NCBI GenBank assembly: GCA_020853755.1
Contig: JADYYG010000017.1
Span: forward strand, 1-64,000
Source: Dehalococcoidia bacterium
GTDB taxonomy: Bacteria > Chloroflexota > Dehalococcoidia > Tepidiformales > Tepidiformaceae
Direction of reading: 5' to 3'
DNA: 64,000 nucleotides
Below, piece by piece: positions 42,798 to 51,263 of the stretch. Position 1 is the first letter of the stretch, and each line of letters opens with the position of its first letter. The notes under the pieces were generated by a model. It saw only the letters and a list, made by a program, of their open reading frames with translations, was not told the DNA's origin and made no database searches. The position numbers and the translations under genes were made by a program.

Positions 42798-43598
42798 CTA
42801 CCCGTAACTCTTGGCGAGACCCGCGCGCGCGTCGCTCTGGATGCCGTACTGCGGGATCGGGTAACGGAGCCCGTTCGCGGAGAGCCGCTCCATCCCGGCG
42901 ATGGCGCGCGGCAGGTACTTCGGCGGCAGCGCCATCAGCAGTTCGTCATCGAGCACGCCGCCGTAGCGCCGTTCCGCGAAGCAGGGGATCGAGAGACTGG
43001 GCTCCCCGGTCTTGAGGGCGCGTCCCCAGCTATCGGCGCAGGAGGACTCGCCGACGACGCTCCAGTCGAACTTCCGGTAGCCGGTGAACTGGAGACCGTT
43101 GATGAAGATGATCATCTGGCCGGGCGTCCCGTAGATGAGGCAGATGTCGGGCGGATCCAGCCGGCCGCTGGTGATGGGCGAAACCGCCATCGCTTCGTAC
43201 TTGCCGAACTCGACGACATCCATGGCGGCCTGGTGCGCCGCCGAGTCTTCGATTGTGCCGAACCAGACACCGGCCATGTTCTTGCCCGAGAGCCAGCGGT
43301 CATCCCGCGGGCTGAGGCCGATGACGGTGCTGCACTGTGCGCCGACGAGGTCCTCGGCGGTGATGCCGACGGTCCAGCCAAGGCGCGCCGCCTGGGCGAC
43401 GATCTGGTCAGTGGTATGGACTTCCGTTGGCCGCCGAATGCGAGGAATCGCCTCCATTTCGGCCTTGGTAGCGAACAGCTTCATGCCGATCGGCGTGGTT
43501 CGCAGGCGAAGCAGGCGGTTCAGGTCGTCGACCATCTTCGCCCAGTCGTACTGCTCTGGCTCCTCCGCGAGGATTTCGCTGGCTGAGATGACGGACAT
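42798..43598 (-). CDS. DUF169 domain protein
   Basis: A 266-residue protein. The segment RTTPIGMKLF followed by DQIVAQAARLGWTVGITAEDL is typical of DUF169, a family of unknown function with cysteines that may bind metal. The ATG at 43598 is set by GGAGG six bases upstream. The epoxide hydrolase gene follows 111 bases downstream on the same strand; the gap shows no clear site. Confidence 0.88.
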   Translation of the reverse strand: MSVISASEILAEEPEQYDWAKMVDDLNRLLRLRTTPIGMKLFATKAEMEAIPRIRRPTEVHTTDQIVAQAARLGWTVGITAEDLVGAQCSTVIGLSPRDDRWLSGKNMAGVWFGTIEDSAAHQAAMDVVEFGKYEAMAVSPITSGRLDPPDICLIYGTPGQMIIFINGLQFTGYRKFDWSVVGESSCADSWGRALKTGEPSLSIPCFAERRYGGVLDDELLMALPPKYLPRAIAGMERLSANGLRYPIPQYGIQSDARAGLAKSYG

Positions 43599-43661
43599 CG
43601 GTGACCTCCACGGCGGTGTTGGGCGCATCGTAGTACGAACGAGGGCCCTTCGTGTGTGCCA

Positions 43662-44450
43662 TCAGCCGAGCACTTCTTCGATGACCTGGGCGACGCCGTC
43701 ATCGTCTGCTGTGGCGGTCTGGCGGGTCGCAGCAGCGCGAGCGGCTTCTGTGCCGTCGGACATGGCGAACGATGTCCCTGCGGCTTCGAACATCGGGATA
43801 TCCACTTCGCTGTCACCGATGGCAACAGCCTCAGCCGGGGAGATGCCGAGGTAGCGGCAGAGCGCCCGCAACCCGTTGCCTTTGTCCACGCCGGCTGCGG
43901 TGATCGTGAGCAGGGCATCGCCGTTGTAGGCGAGCGCGGGGAAGACGTTCGCGCGGGCCGCCCAGGATTCGAGTTCGGGCCAGTATTCGCTCTCTGTGGA
44001 AGCTTCGGCGAGAACCGCCAGCACCGAGTCAAACTGCTCGCCCGCCAGCGAGGTCACCGGCTTCAGCCACTCCGGGGCGTTCGCTGCCCACGCCGGCGGG
44101 GGGTTCTCGCGACGGTACGCCCACTCGGGGGTCGCCAGCGTGGCGGTCCAGCCCGCCCGGTCGCAGAGTTCGGCCACGAACGCTGCGAACTCCGGTTCGA
44201 GCGCGCGCTGGCTGACAACGGCGCCGCCGGCCGCGCGCACATCAGCGCCTGCCGAGGCGATAGCGGCCACGTCGATCCCCAGCGCTGCGAACGGGCGAAT
44301 GGCAGCCTGGTAAAAGCGCGCCGTGGCCGGGGCAAGGACGATCCCGGCGTCATGAGCGGCGCGGAGGGCGTTCGCGGTGCGCGCGGAGACCTTGCCGGTC
44401 GAATCCAGGAGCGTGCCATCGAGGTCGATGGCGATGAGACGGCAGGTCAT
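43662..44450 (-). CDS. Cof-type HAD hydrolase
   Basis: A 262-residue HAD hydrolase with the full motif set: DLDGTLLDSTGK (D9 nucleophile, D11), then GDSEVDIPMFEAAG near the end, which is the Cof/sugar-phosphatase form of motif IV. It is a likely small-molecule or sugar phosphatase. The start overlaps the stop of the SnoaL-like gene upstream by four bases (ATGA type), so both are translated from one mRNA. Confidence 0.92.
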   Translation of the reverse strand: MTCRLIAIDLDGTLLDSTGKVSARTANALRAAHDAGIVLAPATARFYQAAIRPFAALGIDVAAIASAGADVRAAGGAVVSQRALEPEFAAFVAELCDRAGWTATLATPEWAYRRENPPPAWAANAPEWLKPVTSLAGEQFDSVLAVLAEASTESEYWPELESWAARANVFPALAYNGDALLTITAAGVDKGNGLRALCRYLGISPAEAVAIGDSEVDIPMFEAAGTSFAMSDGTEAARAAATRQTATADDDGVAQVIEEVLG

Positions 44451-44809
44451 CCCCAGGCGCCGTGCCCGGCGGCCGCGTTCCACGTCTCGGTGATCTTGCC
44501 GTCCTCGATCTTGAAGATTTCGATGCTGCCGAAGGTCTCGCGCTCGCCCTGGGCGTTCGTGAACTCGCATTCGTAGGCTGACGAGTAGAGGTCGCCCTGC
44601 GCGGCTTCGGCAACGTAGCGAAAGCGCGGGTTCTTGCACTGGGCGAGGAAGCCGGCGATGCGCGCCTTATTCTCGGCGAGGGTCAGCACCACGCGGTGGC
44701 CGTGCTCGTGGCGAATACAGGGGTCGGCGATGTACCGTCCGGCAGCCTCCGGGTTCTCCGCGTGGTGGACGTCGTCGGTGTACTCCTGGATGAAGCGCTG
44801 GAGGTCCAT
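44447..44809 (-). CDS. SnoaL-like nuclear transport factor 2 family protein
   Basis: A 120-residue protein of the NTF2-like fold, typified by MDLQRFIQEYTDDVHHAENP and the closing GKITETWNAAAG. Such proteins are varied small-molecule binders or isomerases, and none can be named here. TAGGAT (44817-44822) lies seven bases before the ATG, a leaderless pattern. It is the first gene of a coupled pair with the HAD hydrolase. Confidence 0.85.
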   Translation of the reverse strand: MDLQRFIQEYTDDVHHAENPEAAGRYIADPCIRHEHGHRVVLTLAENKARIAGFLAQCKNPRFRYVAEAAQGDLYSSAYECEFTNAQGERETFGSIEIFKIEDGKITETWNAAAGHGAWG

Positions 44810-44899
44810 GGCGCGAATCCTACCGGCAGGCGGGTGGTTGCGCTGGTCCGATGCGATCGCCGGGCGGTGCGCTATGCACGATCCCGTACACTGTTCGCC

Positions 44900-46174
44900 A
44901 TGACGATGACGGCTTCACCCATCCGGGAGGCAGCGAGCGCAGCCCGGGCCGCCTCGCGGGTGCTCGCACGCATTTCGACCGCCGAGAAGGACCGCGCGCT
45001 CGGGCGCATCGCGACCCTGCTCGAAGAGGAGCAGGACGCCATCCTCGCGGCAAACGCGAAAGACCTCGAAGCGGCCGCCGCAGCGGGCCTCGACGCCTAT
45101 TACGTCGACCGCCTGATGCTCACTCCGGACCGCCTGCGCGGCATCGCCGCCGACACGCGCAAGGTCATGCAGCTGGCCGACCCGGTCGGCGAGGTGTTCG
45201 ATTCGCGCACGCTGCCGAACGGCCTGCTCATCGGGCGGCGGCGCGTGCCGCTCGGAGTCGTCGCCTGCATCTACGAATCACGGCCGAATGTGACGGTCGA
45301 CATCGCCGTGCTGGCGCTGAAGAGCGGCAACGCGGCCATCCTTCGCGGCGGCAAAGAAGCGCGCCACAGCAACGCCGCCCTTGGCGAACTCCTCCAAAAG
45401 GCCCTCTCCGGCACCGGCGTCCCCGGCAACGCCGTCCAGGTGGTGAGCGACCCGGATCGCGCGCACGTCGACGAACTGCTCGAAATGAACGACCTGGTCG
45501 ACCTCGTGGTGCCGCGCGGCGGCGCCCAACTCATCGACTACGTGCGGCGCAAGGCCACGATGCCGGTCGTCGCCCACGGCGACGCGGTTGTCCAGATTTA
45601 CGTGGACAACGACCTCGACCTCGACCAGGCAGTGACGGTGGTCGACAACGCGAAGACGCGCCGGTACAGCATCTGCAACGCCGTCGACACGCTGCTCGTG
45701 CACGAAGCCACGGCGCCGGCCTTCCTTGTGCGGATGGCCCAACAGTGGGGACCAAAGGTCACCTTCATCGCCGACGAGCGGGCGCGGGCGATCCTCGGAG
45801 GCTGCGGCGCGCCGGCCGTCGAGCCCGCGACCGAGGCCACCTGGTCGACTGAGCACCTCGCCCTGCGCGTCGGCGTACGCATCGTCGATTCGATGGACGA
45901 AGCGGTGCAGCACATCGAGCGGTACGGCAGCCACCACAGCGACGCTATCCTCACCGAGAACTACGAGAACGCGATGGAGTTCCTCGACGCGGTCGATTCG
46001 GCGGCGGTGTACGTGAACGCGAGCACGCAGTTCACCGACGGCGCGCAGTTCGGCCTCGGCGCGGAGGTCGGCATTTCGACCCAGAAAATGCACGCCCGCG
46101 GGCCCATGGGCCTGCGCGAACTGACCAGCTATAAATGGACCATCATCGGAAGGGGACAGGTACGGCCACTGTGA
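44900..46174 (+). CDS. proA: gamma-glutamyl phosphate reductase
   Basis: A 424-residue enzyme that reduces gamma-glutamyl phosphate to glutamate semialdehyde in proline synthesis. The catalytic Cys is in RRYSICNAVDT, and IYESRPNVTVD and GLGAEVGISTQKMHARGPMG are the family hallmarks. No proB (glutamate kinase) lies beside it. The start at 44900 has TACACT (44887-44892) seven bases upstream. The last four bases overlap the next gene. Confidence 0.98.
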   Translation: MTMTASPIREAASAARAASRVLARISTAEKDRALGRIATLLEEEQDAILAANAKDLEAAAAAGLDAYYVDRLMLTPDRLRGIAADTRKVMQLADPVGEVFDSRTLPNGLLIGRRRVPLGVVACIYESRPNVTVDIAVLALKSGNAAILRGGKEARHSNAALGELLQKALSGTGVPGNAVQVVSDPDRAHVDELLEMNDLVDLVVPRGGAQLIDYVRRKATMPVVAHGDAVVQIYVDNDLDLDQAVTVVDNAKTRRYSICNAVDTLLVHEATAPAFLVRMAQQWGPKVTFIADERARAILGGCGAPAVEPATEATWSTEHLALRVGVRIVDSMDEAVQHIERYGSHHSDAILTENYENAMEFLDAVDSAAVYVNASTQFTDGAQFGLGAEVGISTQKMHARGPMGLRELTSYKWTIIGRGQVRPL

Positions 46175-46485
46175 TTAGCTTCGAACGGGAGTGCCGCACT
46201 CCACACTCCGAGTCTTACACCATCCTCGAAGACGGCGGCATCGTCGGCCGCATCGACCTGCACTACCAGGGGTCGAACGTCTACGCGACGCTCTGCACCA
46301 CGGCCGATGCCAACGAAGAGCGCATCCAGGAACTGATCGACGCGACCGACGAACAGCTCGTGATGACCGCCGACCCCTACCGCGAGGACTTCGTGGTGAC
46401 GGTCTGGCGCGGCTCGCCGGCCGGCGTCTACAGCGACAGCGATGCGGACGACGACGAAGACGAGGACACGTTCCGGCTGAATTAG
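46171..46485 (+). CDS. hypothetical protein coupled to proA
   Basis: A 104-residue protein starting with GTG inside the end of proA (GTGA overlap), so it is translated with proA. It has an acidic tail (DSDADDDEDEDTF) and a mixed beta-strand pattern before it. No family is recognised. Conservation of the coupling with proA would suggest a role in proline or glutamate metabolism, but nothing more can be said from the sequence. Confidence 0.7.
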   Translation: MISFERECRTPHSESYTILEDGGIVGRIDLHYQGSNVYATLCTTADANEERIQELIDATDEQLVMTADPYREDFVVTVWRGSPAGVYSDSDADDDEDEDTFRLN

Positions 46486-46513
46486 GGAACGGGCTGGGCG
46501 GATTGGCTAATCC

Positions 46514-46560
46514 CCCTATCGTGTCGTCGATAGGGTGCGAGGCCGCCGTACGGCGGCCTC
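46514..46560 (+). terminator. two tandem hairpins after the proA operon
   Basis: CCCTATCG and CGATAGGG form an 8-bp stem with a 6-base loop (46514-46535). Right after, GAGGCCGCCG pairs with its complement over a 2-base centre (46539-46560), a perfect 22-bp palindrome followed by TGCTTTC. The second is a likely terminator for the proA operon; the first may support it. Confidence 0.7.
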
Positions 46561-46635
46561 TGCTTTCACTTCCACCAGCGCCAGTCACGAAGGCCACCCC
46601 GCCCACAGCGGGCGCCTCCCGTAGAATCGCCGCCC

Positions 46636-47067
46636 ATGGACCCACGCCCTCGCGGAATGACCTTCGAAGACCAGCAGCGCCGATTCGAAACGAACCCCCT
46701 CTGGGGGAAGATCGGCATCACTCTTGAAGATGCGCGGCCCGGCTACGCCCGCATCGCCCTCGAACGCAACGACCTCGTTCCCAGCGGCATCGGCGGCAGC
46801 ATCCACGGCGGCATCCTCGCCGCGCTCATCGATATCGCCATGCTCGAGTCCCTCATCCCGTCGCTCGAAGCCCATGAACAAGCCGGCGGCACCGCCGACC
46901 TCAACATCACCTACATGCGCCCCACCATGACGCCGCGTATCACCGCCGAAGCAAACATGATCCGCAAGGGCAGGACGCTCGCCGTCACCGAAGTCGAAAT
47001 CAAGGACGACAACGGCAAGCTCTGCGCGAAGGGGCGCACGCTCTACGTCATCCGCCAGAAGGCCTGA
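46636..47067 (+). CDS. PaaI-family hotdog thioesterase
   Basis: A 143-residue hotdog-fold protein. The segment VPSGIGGSIHGGILAALIDIAM holds the catalytic HGG region and the acidic residue of the helix, and ITYMRPTMTPRITAEANMIRKG closes the fold. It hydrolyses an acyl-CoA, probably of short or aromatic chain. TAGAAT (46622-46627) lies eight bases before the ATG, a leaderless pattern. Confidence 0.92.
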   Translation: MDPRPRGMTFEDQQRRFETNPLWGKIGITLEDARPGYARIALERNDLVPSGIGGSIHGGILAALIDIAMLESLIPSLEAHEQAGGTADLNITYMRPTMTPRITAEANMIRKGRTLAVTEVEIKDDNGKLCAKGRTLYVIRQKA

Positions 47068-47085
47068 CGGCGTACGAACCCGGGC

Positions 47086-47757
47086 CTACGGCGTCTCTTC
47101 TTCGTCCGCAGGCTCGGCCTTGCCGTCGAACACATCGTTGATATGCCCGAGCCAGCGGTCCGCGAGGCGGACGGCGGCGGCGATGTCTTCGACGCCGGGG
47201 ATGCTCGTCTGCTGGAACGCGTGGACGATCCGGCCGGTCCGGAAGCAGATCGTTGTATCGATAAAGTTGAGGCCGCTGCCGCCTTCCTGGCTGATGAAGA
47301 AGCCAGTCGATTGGTCGGCGATCTTCGGCGTGATGAACGGTGTCAGGGGCACGCTCTCATTAATCGGCAGGCCGCAGGCGAAGCGGTCGATCGCTTCCTC
47401 GGCTGCCTTTTCGTTCGTGTAGAGCGTCGAGACCGCCGTGATCGAGAGGATTTTGCCGAGGCTCGGCGGCGCGAACGCGGCGACGTGGTTGGTCAGGCGT
47501 CCCTGGGCGTCGAGCTGGGCGGCTTTCGCCTCCGGGTCATCGGTGTCGAATACTTCGTTCGCCCAGCGTTCGTTGTCGAAGGCGGCATCATCGATGGGCT
47601 GGGCGGCGAAGCCCTTCGGGACATCAGTGACGCGGAGGGCCATGGCGGCGAGGTCGTAGTCGCCATCGCCCTTATCGCTGGGGTAGGTTCGAGCGTCATT
47701 GCAGGCAGCAAGCACCGGGATGCTCAGCAGAAGCAGCGTGAGCACGCGCAATCTCAT
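47086..47757 (-). CDS. hypothetical lipoprotein
   Basis: A 223-residue protein with a clear lipobox VLAAC; C19 is the lipidated residue. The mature part is acidic and has two cysteines. No family is recognised. The ATG at 47757 places the signal peptide correctly, while a start 38 codons upstream would not. The gene converges with the PaaI gene. It shares the region between 47758 and 47839 with the SnoaL-like gene on the other strand. Confidence 0.72.
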   Translation of the reverse strand: MRLRVLTLLLLSIPVLAACNDARTYPSDKGDGDYDLAAMALRVTDVPKGFAAQPIDDAAFDNERWANEVFDTDDPEAKAAQLDAQGRLTNHVAAFAPPSLGKILSITAVSTLYTNEKAAEEAIDRFACGLPINESVPLTPFITPKIADQSTGFFISQEGGSGLNFIDTTICFRTGRIVHAFQQTSIPGVEDIAAAVRLADRWLGHINDVFDGKAEPADEEETP

Positions 47758-47839
47758 CGGGGTGTCCTTGTCGGCGGATTGCCATATCGTACGGCACACA
47801 CCGCAAGCGGGATTGCATTGCGGAAACAGGAGTAAACCT

Positions 47840-48238
47840 TTGCCGCTCTCAGTCGAAGACCAACTCGCCATCCAGCAGCTCTATGCGCGCTACAACCACG
47901 CGATCGATTCCGGGAACGGGGCCGGCTGGGCCGCCACCTTCACGCCAGAGGGCGTGTTCGTCTCAGGGAGCGGCACCTTCAGCGGGACCGAACAGCTCAC
48001 GGGCTTCGGCACGGCGTTCGCCACGCGCATGAAGGCCCGCCACTGGACGAACAACCTCGTCCTCGAGGGCGACGGCACGAGCGCCACCGGGGCGTGCTAC
48101 CTGGGACTCTACCGCCTCACCCCGGGCGAGCAGCCCCCGGCGAGCCTCCTCGTCACCGCGATCTACAACGACAGCCTGGTCAAGGGCGCCGACGGCGAGT
48201 GGCGGTTCACGAAGCGCACCGTCACCAGTGACGCCTGA
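47840..48238 (+). CDS. SnoaL-like (DUF4440/NTF2) protein
   Basis: A 132-residue protein with the SnoaL-like opening LSVEDQLAIQQLYARYNHAID and strands ending WRFTKRTVTSD. It is a likely small-molecule-binding or ring-handling enzyme of unknown substrate. The start is TTG, chosen since AGGAG lies seven bases upstream; the longer frame has no such support. Confidence 0.82.
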   Translation: MPLSVEDQLAIQQLYARYNHAIDSGNGAGWAATFTPEGVFVSGSGTFSGTEQLTGFGTAFATRMKARHWTNNLVLEGDGTSATGACYLGLYRLTPGEQPPASLLVTAIYNDSLVKGADGEWRFTKRTVTSDA

Positions 48239-48295
48239 GCCATTGAGCCTTTCCGAGGGTGCGTTGCCGGCTGAATCTCCGGGAGGAGGGTTCGC

Positions 48296-48475
48296 ATGAA
48301 GGCCCTCCTCATCCTCGCGGCCGTCCTCTTTTTCGCCATCACCCTGGTCATGGCGATCTTCTTTCGTGACGAGCGCGCGCGTGGCCGGCTCCGGTTCATC
48401 CGCAACGTGGGCTGGGGATACGTGATCGCCATCGTCATCCTCGCGGCCTGGTCCATCTACCAGAACGGGTTCTGA
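48296..48475 (+). CDS. 59-residue two-helix membrane protein
   Basis: A short gene between the SnoaL-like gene and glycerate kinase. The product begins MKALLILAAVLFFAITLVMA, has a basic loop (RDERARGRLRF) and a second helix (YVIAIVILAAWSIY), and ends YQNGF. GGAGGAGG lies a few bases before the ATG, a strong ribosome site. Two bases separate its stop from the glycerate kinase ATG, so the two are co-translated. No known family. Confidence 0.7.
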   Translation: MKALLILAAVLFFAITLVMAIFFRDERARGRLRFIRNVGWGYVIAIVILAAWSIYQNGF

Positions 48476-48477
48476 GC

Positions 48478-49581
48478 ATGCGCGTCCTCGTCGCCCCGCA
48501 GGAGTTCAAAGGGAGCCTCGCAGCAGATGAGGCGGCGATGGCGATCGCATCGGGCCTGCGGGCGGCGCACCCGGATTGGTCGTTCGATATCCTGCCGCTC
48601 TCGGACGGCGGCCCGGGATTGCTCGACGCCCTGCGCCGGGCCGTCAAGGCCGACACGATGGCGGCGATCGTCCGCGATGCCCTGGGCCGGAAGGTGCTCG
48701 CCCGCTACCTCCGCGTGCGAAGCAGCGGCGACATCATCATCGAAGCGGCCCAGGCGAACGGCGTCCTCCACGTCAAGCCGCACGAATACGACCCGCTCGG
48801 CGCGGACACCTTCGGCGTGGGCGAACTCTTGCTGGACGCGGCCCAGCAGAGCCCGCCGCGGATCATCATTGGCGTCGGCGGAAGCGTGACGAATGACGGC
48901 GGCGAAGGCATGGCCCGCGCGCTTGGCGCAACGTTCCTCGATATGGCCGGGCGCGAACTGCCGCCCGGCGGCGGCGCCCTCGGAGACCTCGAACAGGTAA
49001 CCTGGCAGCCCCCGGCGTTACTCGAAGGCATCGAGATCGTCGTCGCAACCGACGTCACCAACCCGCTTTGCGGCCCGAACGGCGCGGCACGCATCTACGG
49101 CCCCCAGAAGGGCGCGACCCCGGAGCAGGTCGACCAGTTGGAGGCCGCCTACTTCCGCTACGCGCAGGTGCTGCGCCTCCATTTCGGCGTGGATATCGCC
49201 TCGCTGCCGGGCGGAGGCGCCGCGGGCGGGCTGGCCGCCGGTCTCGTGGCCTTCCTCGGCGCGCATATTGCGAGCGGTTTCGAAATGGTCGCCGAAGCGA
49301 CGAATCTCCGCGCTCGCCTTGCCGCCGCCGACCTCGTGGTTACCGGTGAGGGGAGCTTCGACAGCCAGTCGCAGCAGGGGAAAGTCACGGGCCGGGTCCT
49401 CGAACTGGCAGCGGAGGCAGGCAAACCGGCGGTGGTGTTCGCCGGCCGGGCGAACGCGGCGCCGGACGTCGATGTGGTCACCCTGGCCAGCCGCGAACCG
49501 GACCCCGCACGCTGCATGGAACAGGCCACCAGCATCCTTCGGGAGGCCGCGAAGGCGTGGGCGGCGGGCCGGGAGGGCTAA
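48478..49581 (+). CDS. glycerate kinase (GarK/GlxK type)
   Basis: A 367-residue kinase of the class II glycerate kinase family: RVLVAPQEFKGSLAADEAA at the N-terminus, then LSDGGPGLLDAL, GVGGSVTNDGG and GPQKGATPEQVD, and VVTGEGSFDSQSQQGKVTG near the end. It makes 2- or 3-phosphoglycerate from glycerate and ATP, joining glyoxylate or serine breakdown to glycolysis. It follows the small membrane protein by two bases. Confidence 0.94.
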   Translation: MRVLVAPQEFKGSLAADEAAMAIASGLRAAHPDWSFDILPLSDGGPGLLDALRRAVKADTMAAIVRDALGRKVLARYLRVRSSGDIIIEAAQANGVLHVKPHEYDPLGADTFGVGELLLDAAQQSPPRIIIGVGGSVTNDGGEGMARALGATFLDMAGRELPPGGGALGDLEQVTWQPPALLEGIEIVVATDVTNPLCGPNGAARIYGPQKGATPEQVDQLEAAYFRYAQVLRLHFGVDIASLPGGGAAGGLAAGLVAFLGAHIASGFEMVAEATNLRARLAAADLVVTGEGSFDSQSQQGKVTGRVLELAAEAGKPAVVFAGRANAAPDVDVVTLASREPDPARCMEQATSILREAAKAWAAGREG

Positions 49582-49584
49582 CCC

Positions 49585-50556
49585 CTACTCCGTCTCCCGG
49601 TCCCCGAGCAGGAAGAGCCAGGTGACGAGCACGAACGGCATGGTCAGCGCAGGGATACCCGCCGGCGACAGACCGGTGTTGAGCGCTGCCTGGACGATGA
49701 CCGTGAGGACTGTCGCAAACAGGGCATACGCGGCAACACGCCATGAGGGCTTCCGGAACACGCACCCGACGGCGACCGCGGTCAGCACCGGGCTGAAGCC
49801 GTACAACCCGGCGGAAGTGGCTGTCGGGTCGGTCCCGAGCGCCAATGCCACCGCGAGCGCCGCAGCGGAACCGAGCGCAGCGGCCGCCGCGGCGGGAAGG
49901 GCTCCCACAGCCAGCCCAAGCAGCACCAGCACACCCGCCGCCGAGTCGTCGATGAGGAACACCTGCGCGGGCGCCTTGAGCAACGCCGGCAGCAGGTCGA
50001 CGTCGCCGGTCGCGGGGTGGGCCGCTGCGCTTTCGACGAGTGCCGGCGGCGCCATCGGGCCGATGGTGACGGCTTCGAACGCGTAGGCCGCGAGCAGCAC
50101 GAGCCACGTGGTCAGCACGAACGGGAAGGTGAGCGCGGGCAACTTCCACGCCTCAAGCGCCTTCGAAACGGCCAGCATGACGACAGTCGAAGCAGCTGCG
50201 CCGACGAGGGTCAGCAGCCACATCGCCGCCGAGGATTCGAGGAAGGTGGCTGCGGCGACGCCGACGAGGACGCCGTTGAAGCCGAACACCCCTTGTCCAA
50301 GCGAGTCGCGGTCGGCGCGCAGGAGCAGCGCCGTTAGGGTCGAGACCACAAGGCCGGCCACCGCGCCGGCGATGACCTCGGGGGCGTCAGCCCGAAGCGA
50401 GCCAACGGTGATAGCCGCGAGGAAAAGCGCACCGCTCAGCGGGTTGTCCTGGAAGATGACCTGCCCGGCGCCGCGCAGGTTCACATCAAGGAAGCGGATG
50501 GCTGGATTTCGTGCGGCAAGGCTGGCCCAAACAGCTCCCTTCACCGGCGCTTCCAC
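49585..50556 (-). CDS. urea transporter (UT family)
   Basis: A 323-residue membrane protein with the two-fold UT pattern: LRGAGQVIFQDNPLSGALFL in the first half, GFNGVLVG and LTFPFVLTTW, then GLYGFSPVLTAVAVG and LTMPFVLVTW in the second half. These are the pore motifs of urea channels. No urease or other urea gene lies near, so urea or another amide may be taken up for use elsewhere. The start is GTG. Confidence 0.9.
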   Translation of the reverse strand: MEAPVKGAVWASLAARNPAIRFLDVNLRGAGQVIFQDNPLSGALFLAAITVGSLRADAPEVIAGAVAGLVVSTLTALLLRADRDSLGQGVFGFNGVLVGVAAATFLESSAAMWLLTLVGAAASTVVMLAVSKALEAWKLPALTFPFVLTTWLVLLAAYAFEAVTIGPMAPPALVESAAAHPATGDVDLLPALLKAPAQVFLIDDSAAGVLVLLGLAVGALPAAAAAALGSAAALAVALALGTDPTATSAGLYGFSPVLTAVAVGCVFRKPSWRVAAYALFATVLTVIVQAALNTGLSPAGIPALTMPFVLVTWLFLLGDRETE

Positions 50557-50686
50557 GGCAGCAGGAGGCCATCGATCACTGAGGTTCGAACCCGGCTCAT
50601 CGCGGGAACCCTACCACGGGGAGCGCGCGCAGGGTCAATGCAAAAAAAGGCCCAAATAATTGCTAGCTTTGGTGATCGATAGCCCC

Positions 50687-50692
50687 TATACT
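50687..50692 (+). promoter_or_regulatory. -10 box candidate of the DinB gene
   Basis: TATACT lies 29 bases before the TTG start of the DinB gene, in an A/T-rich segment with a run of seven A just upstream. No good -35 hexamer was found at 17 bases. The TATACT match and A/T context make it likely, but not certain. Confidence 0.45.
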
Positions 50693-50721
50693 GCGCACCG
50701 GTGGCATACGGAGGCTTTCGC

Positions 50722-51261
50722 TTGAGCGCTACAGCGAACTACCGGGCGGAGCTGACTGCCCGTCTGCGCGCCGTCACGGAAGACGTCGGCTGGATTATTC
50801 GCGGCACGGCCATCGAACAGGCGGCCTACAAACCGGCCGACTACGAATGGTCCATGCACGAGCACCTCTCCCACCTGCGGGACATGGAGCAGCAGGTCTA
50901 CCTGCCCCTCCTGCGCTGGGCCACCGTGCCCGACATGCTCGACCCGCTCGACTACAGCCGGAAGCAGTGGCACGACCAGCGCTACCGGCCGATGGAGTCG
51001 CTCGAGGGTATGTACTCGGACCTCCAGCGCATTCGTGAAGAAGAACTCGCCATCTTCCGGGACCTGAACGACCTGACCTGGGTGAAGATGCACAACGAGT
51101 CCCGCTGGGGGCCGGTCACCTGCCAGTGGATCGCCGAGTTGATGTACCGCCATGCGCTGGACCATCTGCAGTGCATGATGGCGCTGAAGCAGGACCTCAA
51201 CCTCGCGACACTTCAGCCGCCGCCCATTATTGTTGGTGGATACATCGGCGGGAAGGTCTGA
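50722..51261 (+). CDS. DinB-family four-helix protein
   Basis: A 179-residue DinB-superfamily protein. Candidate metal ligands are histidines in WSMHEHLSHLRD and in MYRHALDHLQCM near the end. The reaction is unknown; family members act in thiol transfer or detoxification. The TTG at 50722 is preferred over GTG at 50701, because GGAGG lies seven bases upstream of it. The aldolase gene starts three bases after its stop, so the two are an operon. Confidence 0.85.
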   Translation: MSATANYRAELTARLRAVTEDVGWIIRGTAIEQAAYKPADYEWSMHEHLSHLRDMEQQVYLPLLRWATVPDMLDPLDYSRKQWHDQRYRPMESLEGMYSDLQRIREEELAIFRDLNDLTWVKMHNESRWGPVTCQWIAELMYRHALDHLQCMMALKQDLNLATLQPPPIIVGGYIGGKV

Positions 51262-51263
51262 AT

